From the NCBI GenBank assembly GCA_003952965.2, contig CM025852.1, positions 5,395,462 through 5,459,461 on the forward strand: DNA of 64,000 bases, read 5' to 3'. Below the pieces are notes generated by a model. That model was not told the DNA's origin. It searched no databases and was given only the letters and a program-made list of their open reading frames with translations. Below, piece by piece: positions 34,000-47,298 of this stretch (positions are counted from its first letter, which is position 1; the number at the start of each line of letters is the position of its first letter). The position numbers were made by a program, and so were the translations under genes. Origin of the DNA: Morella rubra. Lineage: Eukaryota > Streptophyta > Magnoliopsida > Fagales > Myricaceae.

Positions 34000-35089
34000 C
34001 CATCAAATCGGCTCTAGGGTTACCTACGAGCTGGGAATTATTACTTATGTACTTAGACATGAATTTGTGATGAAGAGGGGTGTTCCGTCGACATCCTTTT
34101 CATTAAAAAGATTGCTCAGAGAAGACTTTATTTTTTAGGATGATTCCTACAATATCCTTTGCCTGATGGCCCCCCAATATGACAGCATTGAATGCATTGC
34201 GGCCTCTGTTGTCAACTAATTCACAATAGTCAGGACAACTTGATATGATCACTTCTAATGCCACACTATTACCTCAATGAGCTGCAATATGAAGAGCTAT
34301 CCTACCCTTTGCGTCTTTCATATATGCTATTTGTCTATCAAATTTCAACAACTGTTTTGCTGGCTTAAAACGATTGAAATATGCAATTATATGAAGCAGA
34401 GTCCAACCTTTATGGTATGTTGTTATACTTCAAGCCCTGAGCCTTTGAAGAAGCTTTCTAACAAGTTCTAAAACTAATATAGTAAATATATATATGACAA
34501 AGACATGTCCTATTAATAAGCAAATAGTGACAATTGTAATTGGATTTCAACAATGAATGAACTACGCTAATTATTTTTTCTAACTCAAATTATAAACCCA
34601 TCATATAACTATTTATGACACAAAATTACTACTATATTGGTGTTACGATTTAGTAATTATGACATATACACATGATTATTGAATTGGCACACCATATCCA
34701 CAAACACACCCTTATATCTTGTTAAATGCAGTGTCATGTGTGGGATTTGCTACCCCCACATAACTTTTAATAATTTCATAACATAGTCTACTTTTAGTTT
34801 TTATTAAAATTAACCATACAACCTAGAATATTGAGAAAATTAAACTGATATTACCAGTATCGCCCAGAGTTAATACTGCAGCATGCAGAGCTGTTTTGCC
34901 AAGAGGGCCACCACAAGCTGGCGATTTACAAGTGTTCATTGATGATCTTGACTCTGCAACTAGGGTTGTCAGGTACATATGAAAAATTGTGTTTTCAGTT
35001 GGGGTTTGTAAGTGGTCTAAAGGTTCTTAGATATCTTCGAAAACATCAAAATTTCCATTCGCTGCAACATCGTATAAAATAGGATCCAT
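34000..35089 (-). pseudogene. ACD6-like ankyrin-repeat protein, broken
   Basis: Two exon-like pieces on the minus strand. Exon 1 (35089-34855) starts MDPILYDVAANGNFDVFEDI, then hits an in-frame TAA, and continues GKTALHAAVLTLGDTG before a GTAATA donor. Exon 2 (about 34470-34000) reads KGWTLLHIIAYFNRFKPAKQ, KDAKGRIALHIAA then a stop, and CELVDNRGRNAFNAVILGGH. These are ankyrin repeats (G-x-TALHxAA type) of the plant ACD6/ITN1 group, whose full members add C-terminal membrane helices (PGG domain) and act in defence and stress signalling. No PGG domain is found here. At least three stops or shifts are present. Lesions may be real or come from the disturbed assembly next door. Confidence 0.7.
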
Positions 35090-36620
35090 GCCAATAATAG
35101 TCTTGGTTCCATTCGCCGGTTAGAATTCATAGATGTTTGAATTAGATGGGTGATCCATTCTTTATGCTTGAGTTTCTATCCGTCGGTTTGTACTTGTTTA
35201 CTATAGTTTCACAGATAAATTATGCTTCAAGACTTCACGTGCATAAAACAAATAGCCAAAAAGAAAAAGTTCATTAAAAAAAAAATGCTAGCCCTGACGT
35301 CTTATGTTAATGATAAACTACACAGTTTTTGTATGGATATAAGAAACAAGAAGTTTTACTTATTTATAAACACAAAAAAGAAAGAAAGAGGACAACCAAT
35401 TATAGCTAGCACATTTTCTAAAGAATAAAGAGTAGTATAATCATTAATGCTTGCTAACTCTAGGATGGTTTCCTGTAATGATCATTGTATATAGGGCTTA
35501 TCTTCATTGTTAACGTACTAAATAATTAATTAATTGACCCCTCCATTTGTCTCGAACATGAGTGAGTTTACATGGAAAACTTACAAAGAAGATTAACAAA
35601 AATAAATAAATTGGAGAAAGTCATAGTCCACCATCTAATTAACTCGAGTAGCTTAATTACGTACCAGTCGCGTTGCCGTGAAAAAAGGTAGCAATGAAGC
35701 ACACATCGGCATATATGTGTGAGATTCTTCAGATTGAGCGTGCGCGAGCGCGGCTCAGGCATATCTCATAGACTCACTTGCCCTTATCCTGAGAAGAAGA
35801 TGTGAAGTGTAGGTGCTGAAGAACATGTGGTGATAAATCCAACATCTTTTGATCATGTGGGAAGCTCTTATGTTTGATCACTTACACCTAAAGAGATACG
35901 ATGGCTTTTGCCCTCTATCTTATTAGAAGGTAAGTATGGAGGAGTACAACCATGTCCACTTTGCATTTTATTTAGTGGTGTTTAATTTAAATCAAGTTAA
36001 AGTTAAAAGAAATTTTTTAAAGCTTCACAATATCCATACATTTAAAATACAGGAACTAACCATGATAAAAAAAAATTAAAAACATATGGAAAACAAATAT
36101 GGACGTGGTATATATATCATAACAAAAATATAGTACAACAAATCCATATCTTATACTTTTTTTCGTAGTTTTTAAATTTGGTTTAATTACTCTGCTAATT
36201 CATGTGGTTTAATTTGTTCTCGATTTTTTCTTCCAATATTAATTCTTTTCTTATGAATACTTAAGGTTAATTCTTTTCCAATATTATTCTTTTCTGTCCA
36301 ATCTCAACATTGCGACCGACAAATATGTCTAAATTTATAACGGAATATAGATGGTCACAACTAATTATCAAAAAACATCTGGATTCACTGAGCTTGTGTT
36401 GCTTAATAGTGACATATTTTTGGTTAGTGAAATATTGGTATGTAGCTTGTTTGTGGTAGGGGTGGGCATTTTTTTTGCAATTGTAATTCTGATATCGGCA
36501 TTCACATCTGGCCATTGGCTCCCACTGAGAATCGAAGCTAGACTCGGTAGGTGATATCGCTTTCCTGATGGAATCGGTAATTCCGTCGAGACTCGTGAAA
36601 TTTTCAATCGCTCAATTTAT
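35090..36620. other. Intergenic region upstream of the ankyrin pseudogene
   Basis: AT-rich, with several oligo(A) tracts. The 35640-35765 stretch is GC-richer (CGTGCGCGAGCGCGG near 35740) and could be the 5' region of the ankyrin locus. GGGGTGGGCATTTTTTTTGC at about 36460 resembles the start of common plant repeat families. No gene is supported. Confidence 0.4.
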
Positions 36621-36628
36621 TTATTTAT

Positions 36629-37021
36629 GGAAAAAATATACTTTTCACCCACAAACTACCGGAGTAGTGACATATTGCACCCCAGACTATCATCTTTAAG
36701 ACATTGCACCCTCAAACTACCAATGTTAGACACTTTGCACCCTAAACTACCACTTTAACACATTACACCCTCCAACTACTAATATTAAACACTTTGCACC
36801 TTCCATTTGACAATATACCCTTGAGAAATTAATGAATTGACAACAATATCTTCAATATATGCAAAATAAGTAAGGGCATTATTGTCATTTTAGTCTAAAA
36901 ATTTGATAAAAGTGCAAAGTGTTAAAATTGATAATTAAAGAGTGCAATGTGTCAAAATTGGTAGTTTAGGGTGCAAAGCGCAAAATCTATGATAGTTTGT
37001 GGGTAAAAAGTGTATTTTCCC
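36629..37021. mobile_element. MITE with inverted ends, probable 9-bp duplication
   Basis: Left end GGAAAAAATATACTTTTCAC and right end, read inverted, GGGAAAATACACTTTTTACC, followed in both by CCACAAACTA. Interior copies of TTGCACCCTCAAACTACC-like units lie at 36680-36800. Flanks TTTATTTAT at 36620-36628 and 37022-37030 fit a 9-bp duplication but are low complexity. It belongs to the same broad family as 23512-23811. Confidence 0.75.
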
Positions 37022-37199
37022 TTTATTTATTTATTTGTCCATGAGTATTTAGATTTCAAAGAAAAAAAAGAAGGAAAAATTGACAAATTGCTAACTAAGT
37101 TTTAGTGTTTTCTAAAAAAATAAATAAAAAGCTCACTGACTTTGTCATTTTGATACCAACGTCACTAGACCGTGAAATTTTTTTTGTCCAACTACAACG

Positions 37200-37850
37200 T
37201 AACACGTGTTATTAAAAAAAAAAAATAAAAATAAAATAAAAATCGTATAATCTTTTTTTATAAAAAAAAAACTGAAAGAGTACGGGGTGGGACTCCCCAC
37301 CCCAACCCCTCACGGTGGAGGAGGCCCCTCCACGTGAGCCGCCGCTCGGGATTGGGGGAGGTCCCCCAACCACCCCAGCAGCCGCCTGGGTGCCTCCCTG
37401 CTCCCCCACCACCTTGTTCTCCTTCGTCTTGAAGTGGGTTTCGAGAGGCTTGAGGTTCTTACCGTAGAACAAAAGCTGCTCGTACTTGGCCTTCGGCTCT
37501 TGCACGGACTGGAAGAGCTTCACGATTTATTGGAGCTTCGGTGGGAGTTCTTCTATGGGTTGCAGAGGCACAGTGCTTCAATGGAGTGGTGGGTAGTCTT
37601 TGAAAAGCGATGGATTTAAAGATTTAGAGATTATGGGAAAGTAGAGGATTTGGGATTTTGGTGCTGAATAATAGCAGGGAGGTAGAGATTGGCGGCCAGG
37701 GTGGGGAGTTCCACCCCGCTCCACCGACTTCCCAATCCGTAGTCTTTCAGTTTTTTTTTAATATTTAACAGTATTAAATTATATATTTTTATTTATTTTA
37801 GAGTTTAATTTTTATTAATTTTATTTATTTTAATAACTCGTGTGATTGAA
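37200..37850. mobile_element. TIR element carrying a SufE gene fragment
   Basis: Long inverted ends lie at about 37200-37310 and 37700-37850. They share an ACACG(T/A)GTTATTAAA start, A/T-rich DNA, then AAAAAAAACTGAAAGA(G/C)TACGG and a GGGGTGG...CTCCCCACCCC core. Between them the DNA is much more GC-rich than the neighbourhood and contains a piece of a nuclear gene. No transposase is present. This is the form of a Pack-MULE or related gene-capturing element. Target duplications were not resolved in the A/T-rich flanks. Confidence 0.65.
37405..37580 (-). pseudogene. Captured fragment of a chloroplast SufE (cysteine desulfurase activator) gene
   Basis: Minus-strand reading gives PLQPIEELPPKLQ, a stop, then IVKLFQSVQEPKAKYEQLL and FYGKNLKPLETHFKTKENKV. 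This matches the start of the SufE domain of plant SUFE1, which activates the cysteine desulfurase NFS2 in plastid iron-sulfur cluster assembly. The match ends after KVVG, just before the segment with the catalytic cysteine (VxGCxSQVW in the family), and switches to unrelated Gly/Pro-rich sequence. The stop in place of the usual Glu and the loss of the active site make it non-functional. Confidence 0.75.
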
Positions 37851-37859
37851 TGGAAAACA

Positions 37860-38214
37860 AACTTTCCTTTAAATGCTTCTAATTATTTTGGGTCGAGTGG
37901 TATTGGATACTAGAATGATAAATTAAGTGAACTTTTTACATGATATTTGAAAATAAAATTTTAGAGTAAAATTTTAGTGGTTAATAAAAAATTAAAGAAA
38001 TAGAATAAAAAAATTGATGAGAAAATAAAAAAATGAAAAAAAATGAAATTTTTATAATAATAATAAAATTTTAACGGATAAAATTTAAAGAAAACAAAGG
38101 TTATGTTATTTTTTTTTAAAATTTAATAAATTTTTTAAAAAAGCATTAAAACTTACCGGTGATTTTTCATTTTTTTCAAAAAAAAAAAAAACTTAATGTT
38201 TATGTCTTTTAACC
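37860..38214. other. A/T-rich stretch
   Basis: Dominated by oligo(A) and AAAATTTT-type sequence; nothing coding or regulatory could be supported. Confidence 0.5.
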
Positions 38215-38535
38215 CCCTCCACCACCTCTCACTCCACTCTCGCACGAACTCCCCCCTTCACTCTCTCTGCTCTCAGCCTCTCTTCTCTCAATCTCTCTAT
38301 CTCTGCCTCTCTTGTCTTACTGTCTTCAGCCGCCGCTAGCTCTCTCTCTTCTCCCAGCGTCGCCTCTCTCTCATCCCTCACTACTCTCTCAGTCGTGCCT
38401 CTCTCTACCCGCAGCAAGCCGTGCCTCTCTCAGCCTGTAGTCACGCCTCTCTTAGCCCCTTTCAGCCGATTTCTCTCTCTGTAGCCCTCCCTCTCCCTCC
38501 CGTGCATCTGCCTCTCTCACAGAGCCACCCCACCC
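38215..38535. repeat. CT-rich minisatellite-like tract
   Basis: About 320 bp almost free of runs of A or G on the plus strand, with recurrent GCCTCTCTC/AGCC-like units (for example near 38270, 38302, 38395, 38421 and 38447). Similar TAGCCCGCA/CCTCTCT units occur at about 29555-29590. The minus-strand Glu/Arg-rich ORF across it is a by-product. Confidence 0.7.
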
Positions 38536-39560
38536 ATTATTAATTTTTCAATATTTGTTTGTGGCAATATTTATTTATTTTGTTAACACCTATTTTTGTA
38601 TTTGTTTATTTGTGCAGGTGTGTGCCGTGTGGAGCAGTGGACAGATATTAATTTTTGAATTTTGGGCTTTTGTTTTGCCTTGAGGTAAATCTATGATTTA
38701 CGAAATATGACGTTATGAACGATTGAACATGAATCTGTGTGAATCTTGTGATATGTTTAGTATTTATATGCATTGAATTAATATTTGTGATCTGTTTAAT
38801 GTTTTGGTTAATTGGTTGTGTACTGGAGATTGGAGGATGAGAGTTTGATAATCGGAGATAATATTGAAGGATGAGATTGAATTTGTTTGGATTTGGAGTG
38901 TTGCGAAACTGTTTATGCTCCATGGATTTGTATGAATTTGAAGTTTTCTTTATGTACTCTTTGGTTTATTTGTTCTTTTTTGTTTTTTAAAAAATTATTT
39001 CAATTTTCATTTTCAAATTGAAAGTTTCAGTCCCCCAAAACTCCAACGCATATAAGAGAAGGCCGGCTTATGCTAATCTATTGTGGATGTGGTCATAATC
39101 TAATATGGTCACATCTAAAGTTAATGGTTGGCCAACTTTTATTTCTTTTGATTCTTGAAAACCAATATTTGAAAGATGGATCCAAATTCTTTATTCATGA
39201 TGAACAACTAATAGGGTAATTAGCAAATTTGGATTTTCGTTTTATTTGATCGATTTTATACTCTTGTTTCTATTTTCGTAATGTTGATAGGGTGATGTTT
39301 TGGAAAGTAGTCAATTTCGCATTTAAGTTCAAACTAAGTGTTAGGCATTTAGGTTCCAGTCAGGTACAGTTATGCATTTAGTTAAACTAGTTTAGTCTTT
39401 AGAGTTTTAGTGACCAATCTTTCATAGTTGGTCATTAAATATTATGGGCATAATAAAAAAAATCATACAAGTTAATTACTCACCATTAAATCAGTATTCT
39501 ATGCTAGTGAAGTATCAGAGCGTCTTTTACCCACACTAATGGCCAACATCTTTTTCTTCC
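38536..39560. other. AT-rich DNA before the repeat junction
   Basis: No gene or clear repeat was found. The last bases, TTTTTCTTCC, abut AGGGATTACG at 39561. Homology to 11612 onward does not continue leftwards across this point, which places the end of the palindrome arm at the junction. Confidence 0.5.
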
Positions 39561-42500
39561 AGGGATTACGATTGCTAGGTGCGAGTCGTGCCTTTCGTGT
39601 GGGTTCGGTACGTATGTGTATCTTGATATGGAGATAATGTTAAGTGGTTGGGAAGAGAGTAAGATAGTTGATACGGAAGTTATCATTAAAACATTTTTTG
39701 ATCTAAAAGAGCTTTACGTGGAAAGTACGAAATGTGAGTTGAATTTTTTCTTTCAGTACAGAGTGTATATGTAGTGATAGGTTAAGTGTGTATGTATCGT
39801 AGAAAGAATTATTAACGCGAGCTCTTGATGTCGCCGGAAATGTTACTTTTTGGGTGGGTGATTATTTATGTTATTTATTAAACGTTCATTTGGTTGTTTT
39901 GTCAGGTTTTTCAGTAGTGTAGAAATGCTTTTTCCATTACACGAAAGTTAATGACGATGTTTGCAACAGATGTCATTTACATTTTATTCTCAGAGTATTT
40001 GTACAGGTTTAATAGGTATGGAAAGTTTAAGATTCACAGATGCAGGGAGAAAAGAATGGAGGGATCCCCTGAGTTTTTTTAATAACGTGGTGTAGAGCCC
40101 AGTGTGGGATCAAATTTGGTGTGCTGCTTAAGTACTGTCTTAGAAAAGAATGCCGTCGGATGCGTGCTACATGAGTTGTGATGCTGATGCAGCTGAGGTT
40201 AGATTAGATCAAAGTGGTAGTGAGGTTGTGCCTAAGTGCCTAATCAGAATTGTGACGACATGCATTCCGTGTATCCAATGGCGAAGGAATGCAGTTTTCC
40301 TATGTGGAAGGTTCTGGACGGGCAGGGATACTGGGAAGAAGAAGGTTGGCCAGATCAGTTATATTGTGGAGCTGTGAACTTCTGCGACAAACGTGGACGT
40401 AAGGTTGATAGAATGACTGTGTGCCAGAGACTTGATCGGCAGTCAATCAAAATTGTATCGCGTGACCGATAGTCCCTTATTCTGGTACGGGTATTATCTT
40501 CATCAAAGTTCGAAGGACAAGAGGGGGAAGTGGTTGCATGATATTGCCGTGAGAGGTGTTGGTCTTCGTGATAGAGATTCTGCGGTGGCTTATTACGATG
40601 ACAGGGTTGTGTGACTTTGGGGATCCACCCGAGAATGCTGCGGTTTAGAGTGGAGGCAATGCGGCTGTGAGGTACGATCAGATGGTCCAGGCTGAGGAAG
40701 AGGAGAGAAGGAACTGTATGACATAGAGTTGAACATTCCCCTGTGCTGTTAATTCAGCATATGCATATGCTTATTAAATAGATAACTCAAACGGAGTGAG
40801 TGACAGAGGTTTTTGGGGAGTGTGTAAGGGATGTAATGCTTGGGTCGTTTTACAGCTGCGCTAATGCTAGGTTATTTTGTCCAGGAGACATGTCGTAAAA
40901 CAGTACCCAATGAAGATGAGCACAGCGAGTGCCACGCGATGGCCGGCTTACCATCTTTGACAAGGAGACGTTTGCGTGATGGTGAGGCTTCTGTTGTGGG
41001 CTTGTTGAAATTGATTTTCGGAGATAACGGGTTTTACCTACAGTTTGTTGCAGAGGGCATGTGGAAGTCTCAATTTTACTTACATGTGTATTAATCAAAT
41101 GCGGGGAAAGTGCTGACATCGCGATGAAGGTAATGAAAATGCACGCATTAGTGTCTGGATTGTACGTTTGAAGCCAAGTCATGGCAAAGGGCTTGTGATT
41201 ATGGCGAGGCTTGACGTCGACAGTGTGAGCTGTCATGGCATGTTGATGTGTGGAGAACAATGACAGGGACTTTCTATGGAATGTGGTCGATTGCAGTTTA
41301 TCATCTTTGCTATGCATGAGTATTGACATGAACAGCCGAACTAACTTGCGTGGATTGCGTGAAGAGGAGTTCGGGAGAATATTGGGGTGGATGGTGTCTT
41401 ATTTTAGGTGAGAAGAAAGATCGACGAAGATCGCAGACTCCGTGGTTCTATATTTGCTAGCAATGGAAAGTCGCGACATGTCAGTGCTCATATGGAGAAT
41501 GCGCTTCTGGAGATTAGTATATGGAATACCACTATTTGTGGAAGGAAAGATATAAAGACTAAATGATCAGTTCGGTGCATGTTCTCACTTTTGGCCCAAG
41601 GGAAGAGAAATTAGGCTCTCGATCGGTGATGTGTGTGAAGTAGGAAATCGGGAGTTGCCTCGGGCGTAGAGCGTAACTCAAGTGCCAGATGGAGGTCCAG
41701 CACACACAAGTGATGTATTGAGAAAATTGACGAAGAATAAGTTTTGTTAGGTATAGAGGAATGACCTTAGCTTCGAGTCATAGTGTCAAAGTCGCTCTGT
41801 GTTTTTGTGTGTGTTGTTGCTCTTAGTAAATGGTGTGGTTGGTCTGCTCATGGGTCAAGGATCAGACGTTCACGCAGGCTCACATAGTATATATAATATG
41901 AATTGTCTAGTTTTAAAGAAGAAAAAAGAAATTTTCATTAGCTGGCACAGAACTTTCTAATGATTGATTTGAAAAATCGCATGTTTATGGTTTTAACGAT
42001 GGTTGTGATAAGGACTTGAGTCTGTCAAGTTAAATGTGGTTTGGCTATGTTTTTCGACTTGTTCTATTTAATGTGCTTTGTGTTTAAGTAATAATAATTC
42101 ATTCCAACCACACATGCAGAAACCAGTAAGTTGCAGGCTGGCGCTTAACGAGAGCTCGATAGGCAGGTGTCTGGGAAGACTAGCGAAAGAAGCATGGTAG
42201 ACTACCGCATAATCAGTCGGCGATGCCGTTCGGCCGAGCATGCCTGAAACCCAAGCTAGATAGTGCTGGTTAGATTGGGCAGCTTGGATTTGGAGAACTT
42301 TTTTACAAATTTTTCTCAGACAAGGCCGAACGATCCAAACAGATATTTACAAACCCGACATACTTTTACGTGAAATGCGTACTAGAGGGTTTGCTTGCGG
42401 CGTGGAATCTGCTTTGGAAGAAGAAGGTTGATGCATAAGTCATAATAGAAGAGAAGGGGACTGGCGGCTTTGGTCCGTGGAAAGCCGTAATCAACCAGAA

Positions 42501-45500
42501 TGCTCAGTGGATTGGAGATCAATAGCCAAGACCATTGAACGCCCGTGACCATCTCTCCTCTACAAAATCCTGGGTAGCCCGGAAAATCAAGCGAGATTGA
42601 CTTTCTGACGCATATCCTTGCGCTAGAGGACCGTGCCACAAATTTTTGTGGTTGCAATATTCCAAAAACTGTGTACTTTTGTATGGAAATTTGATGAGCC
42701 CGTTGGACGCTAGCCTAATGGTTGGGAGGTCGAACTCTATGAGTTTGACAGACTAAGTTCGAGTCATATAAGCATAAAGTCAATACTTCTACTATTAGGT
42801 AAGTCTCAGATCTTATCGCGCACAGGGCTGTGGAGCCATTGTCAGTTCTTTATGCATCACTCTAGAGGATCTATGTTACAAAACAAGTTTAGGCCAGCAG
42901 AGTAGCTCCTCGATGGCTTAAACTTTTTTTAAAATTTGATGGGTCTGACCCACCCTAGACAACTATTTGTAATTCGTTATCATTAATATATGACTTACCA
43001 AAAAAAAAATACTCCTTCAACGTAATGTCATTTAGTCAAATCTTTAGTGCAAAATTGTCAACATTATACTTAAAGGGGATAAAATACCAAGCGAAATAAA
43101 GTGGGTCATCTAATTAGAAGAAGGGTTACAAGTTTTATAGAATCTCAAGGCATAAGATAAGTTTGGGAGAATCAGGAGATAACCATAAAGGAGTACGTTT
43201 GATCTCATAGGTGAAGTGATGTGATACTCTTGTAATAGGACCGATAAGGTCCAGCGAGAGTAGTATGTTTAGCATTTGTGGCAAAGATTATTGAACAGTT
43301 TGAGAGGGACATATATGAACAATCTTGTAGATAGAAAGATGTCATTGAAAAAAGAAAAGGAAAACTATGACGCTTAATTAGTTTATTTCAGTATAAGGCT
43401 TAGCCAAATCAAGACTTTTATTGATGAAGAATTGCTTACATTTTATGGGGAATAAGCGAAACTCAATATCATTACGAAGCAATGGAAAATGTATCAATGA
43501 TTGTGAGAAGAAAAGAGGAAAGGGAGAGGAATGGAATGAATAGTTGATGTAAAGTATTTAACGTGCTAATAATGTGACTGTATTGCAGAAGAGAGCAAGG
43601 CGTTAATTGGTTATCTGATAACTACGGTGATCTAGGGTGTAGTGCAAAGGGATTTTGGGCCAGGTATAGGACTCCCTTGTTGCGTCGTGACCAGAAAACA
43701 ACAGTAGGTATCTTTGCTTTATTGTTTTCCAAAGGCAGCATCTAGGTTTAGCATTACTTCGACGGTAGAGGGAGGAGGGATCCAGTATTGAAGGGTTCCA
43801 AATGGCGGCAGCCCGATTCAGCAGAAGATGCGTTTCTCGCATGATGCAGAACAAAGAAGTGAGAAGTAGAAGGCAAACTAAAACTTTTTCTCATGAGGCG
43901 TACTCGCATCTGCTTCACTGGCACGACCCCAGATGTGCATGGACTTCCAGCTAAGGACCTAGGAAGTAATTAAAGCAGCTAAGATTTTCTGTCTGAAACT
44001 ATAAATAAAGAGAGAAAAGGGCCAGAACGAAAGAGATTCGAAAGAAGCTGAAAGAATTTATGGAGTGCTGGAAAATAGAGGGAGGTCTCTGTCGTCTTGT
44101 TTTTTCGGAGTTGTTGCTCGCAGTTGGTAATTTTTTTTGGTTTTTATCACTTGTTGCTCGGGTCTGGAGTCTTCACTATAGGTTGGTATTGGTACGGTGG
44201 TGGAGACGCTTGGGAGTCTGAGCTCTGAAAGTAAGGATAAGACATGAAGGGCGCGTAGGAGTCAAAAGCAGTAGGTGTTTTGGGTGCGTGAAAGAAAATA
44301 AGATATTCTTGTTCAGGGGGTTTGTAACACTTGCGGGGATGCTGGGGGGATGCGTTTGGGAGCCGTTGTTTTAAGATTGTTGCATCGCGGCGCTAACTTT
44401 AGTGGACAGGACTCCACAGAGAGAAAGAAGAGGAAAGAAAGCGCTCTGTGGTGCTGTTGAAGTCGAAGCGATGGATGCTTCTTGCTGAAGTTGCGATGTA
44501 AGAGTATTATTAAGAATGAGGAGAGGAGAGACGAGAGAGAGAGTCTGGGTCTGTCGGTGGTTTAGTTGTACACATAAGGAATAAAGAAAGCAGAAACTGC
44601 GCGATGCTAATGCAACGAGATGCTGGCAGTGCTGTCTAGAAGATGACCAACTGTGAGGGTTGCAAGCTAATACAAGATGCTATTGCATGCTCTATACGAG
44701 GGAAAGAAAAGGAAAGTATGTGTTCGGTCAAGTGTTTATGATTGTTATATAGCGCTTTCAAAGATCTTCATCTCGAAAGAGACATCCTTGTTTGTGTCGA
44801 TTTGTATGGTATAGCGTGACTTACTGTTTCTTGCTCATTACGCTAGAGCTTCCGTCAATCTGAGGCAGGCTTCCTAGCAAGAGTATGCGGAAGTTATGAT
44901 GAGCCGCTGGCATACAAAACAAAATCTGATTTGTCGAAAGTTACTTATTTAGTATTTTTGTTAGCTTTTTGCAGAATAAATCTCATGAAGATCCCCAGGA
45001 TTTCAGTATTATTTGGTGGATAGATGGATTTTGAATATTTATTTCTAAGAATGAGGGTGTCATGTCTTTTATGTATTCATTGAGGTTTATTATGCTTCGA
45101 CTGGACCATCCGTGCTTGACAGTTATGATATAAATCAGTGTGTTAGGTTTTAGAGTTAGCATCGAGATGGACATTCGATTAAGTGCTTCATTTGTACAAA
45201 TTTTCACGGGAAGATATTTTAAAATAAGATAAGTAAAAAGCGATGACATATATAGATGCACGATGTCAGAAGACAACAATGACTAATATATCTCCGAAAG
45301 TTTTTTAAGCTATTTCGGATCTGAGGATTGATGTATATACTTTATAACTTGTGTAATTAAGATTATGTGAAATGGCTGGGAAATTAGGAACCTGTAGGAA
45401 GATAGAGGTTTACCGGTAATTTTGTACTCTGATTTCGTTTCCGGGTGAAATTGTCAGGATGAAAACTGCAGGTCAGGTGGAAACATTGTAAGATCAAGCT

Positions 45501-45620
45501 CAAGTTTGGGTCAAATCAGGGTAGGAAATCACGTGGCGTGGTGCTCGGGTAGAGGTTTTCTATTAAAGAAGTGGATGTCGATGATTTCATGTATCTGGGC
45601 TGTTGGCTAATTGTGCATGA
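39561..45620. repeat. Left palindrome arm, second unit
   Basis: Same as 1-6060 at +39560, including the same indel pattern. That two supposed duplicates share every apparent read error argues that one is a copy made in silico, or that the duplication post-dates all divergence. Confidence 0.85.
42701..43007 (+). mobile_element. tRNA-derived SINE, mirror copy, second unit
   Basis: Repeat of the element at 3141-3447, with A box 42711-42721 and B box 42757-42767. Confidence 0.65.
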
Positions 45621-47298
45621 TAGAGAAAGTTGGAAGGAGGGAAACTCATCGGACCGTAAGATAATGAAATCGCAGGTGCGAGACAAGCCGAGGGTGAGCG
45701 GACCAGTGATTTCACGTATGTGTTAGACTGAAGATCTGTAGAGTATCGGTAGATATGTAACGTGATTCATAGACTGAGTTTCATATCCTAGTATTTCACC
45801 CACCGGGAAAATCGAAAATCAAGTTCCGAAAATGTGATCCGTGTTAGAAGCCTCTAGGTTGTGTTTATGATTTGGGTTAATTTTGTCAAGCCATGGATGT
45901 AGATAATTTGAGTTTAAGCAGTAATGAAAGTAATAATTAGAAGATAACAATCGATCTCGAGATACTTAACTTTATGAGAAAGTTGATTGGATTCATGAGA
46001 TGATGGATGTTTTGTGAATTGGTGGAGTATATATTTGGGGTGATTAGCTTGTTTGTAGTTTAATATCTTAGTATGTGATAAATGATGCGGTGAATTTGGT
46101 ACATAATGTGAGACTGTAATCAATGCATTCGTGTGATGCTAATTAAACCTAAAAGCACTTGATTTATCATACTTCAAGCACGAGGTCAGTCGAGTAATCT
46201 AAACCTCAATAATACAAAAAATGACACCTCTCATTGCTTTAGAAATAAATATCCAAATTCCATCTATCACCCAATAATACTGAATTTGGGATCGATTCAT
46301 GAGATTTATTTCCAAAAGATAACAAAAATACTAAATAGAATTTGACAAATCATGATTGTTTTTGCTTGGCCAGCCTCAATCATAACTTCGATCGCTTGCT
46401 AGGGAAGCTCTGCTCAGTTGCGTGACAGGCCTCTAGGTAATGAGCAAGAGAACAGTAAGTCACGGTATACCATACAAATGAAACAATGGAGTTCTTTGGA
46501 GATGAAGACTTTTGAAAAGGTATCAATCGATAGAAATTACGAACACATACTTTTCCTTTCTCTTCCCTCGTATGAGCATGCAATATGCATCGTTGTATTA
46601 GCTGTGCAACCCTCACAGTATGGTCGATCTTCAGCAGCACTGAGCATCTCTTGTTGCATTAGATCGGCGATTTCTCTTTCTTTTTTCCTTGTGTACATCT
46701 AAAACGACCGGACAGACCCTCAGACTCGTCTCTCTTCTCTCTCTCTCTCTCATTTAATAATAATAAATGCAAACTTCGAGAAAGAAGCATCACCCTCAGA
46801 CTTCAAACAGACACAGAGCAGCTTTCTTTCTCTCTTTCTCTCTGGAGTCTGGTCCATAAAGGTTGCGCGGGTGCAACATTAAAAAGGCTCCAAGATCAGC
46901 ATCGAAGGTTACAAACCCCCTCTGAAAAATATTTATTTTCTTTCAGGCACCAAAACCTAGGTGTTTTGACTCTCGCGCCCTTCATTGGCTATCCTTATTT
47001 TCAGAGCTCAGACTCCAAGGTCTCACCCACCGTACAAACCAACCATAGGTGAAGAGTCCAGACTCCGAAGCATACAAGTTGATAAAAAAAAAAATTACAA
47101 CTGAAAACTCCGAAAAAACAAACGAGAGATCCCTCTTTTTCCAGCATCATAGAATTTCTTCAGCTTTCTTTCGGAATCTCTTTTAGTGGCCTTTTCATTT
47201 ATAGTTTCAGACAGAAAAGTTCTTTGCTTCTTTAATTACTTCCTAGGGTCTTGAGCTGGAAGTTTCCATGCACGATCTGGGTCGTGGGAGTGAAGCAG

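Noticed and set aside
38229..38417. 62-codon Glu/Arg-rich minus-strand ORF
   Set aside because: By-product of the CT-rich minisatellite-like tract.
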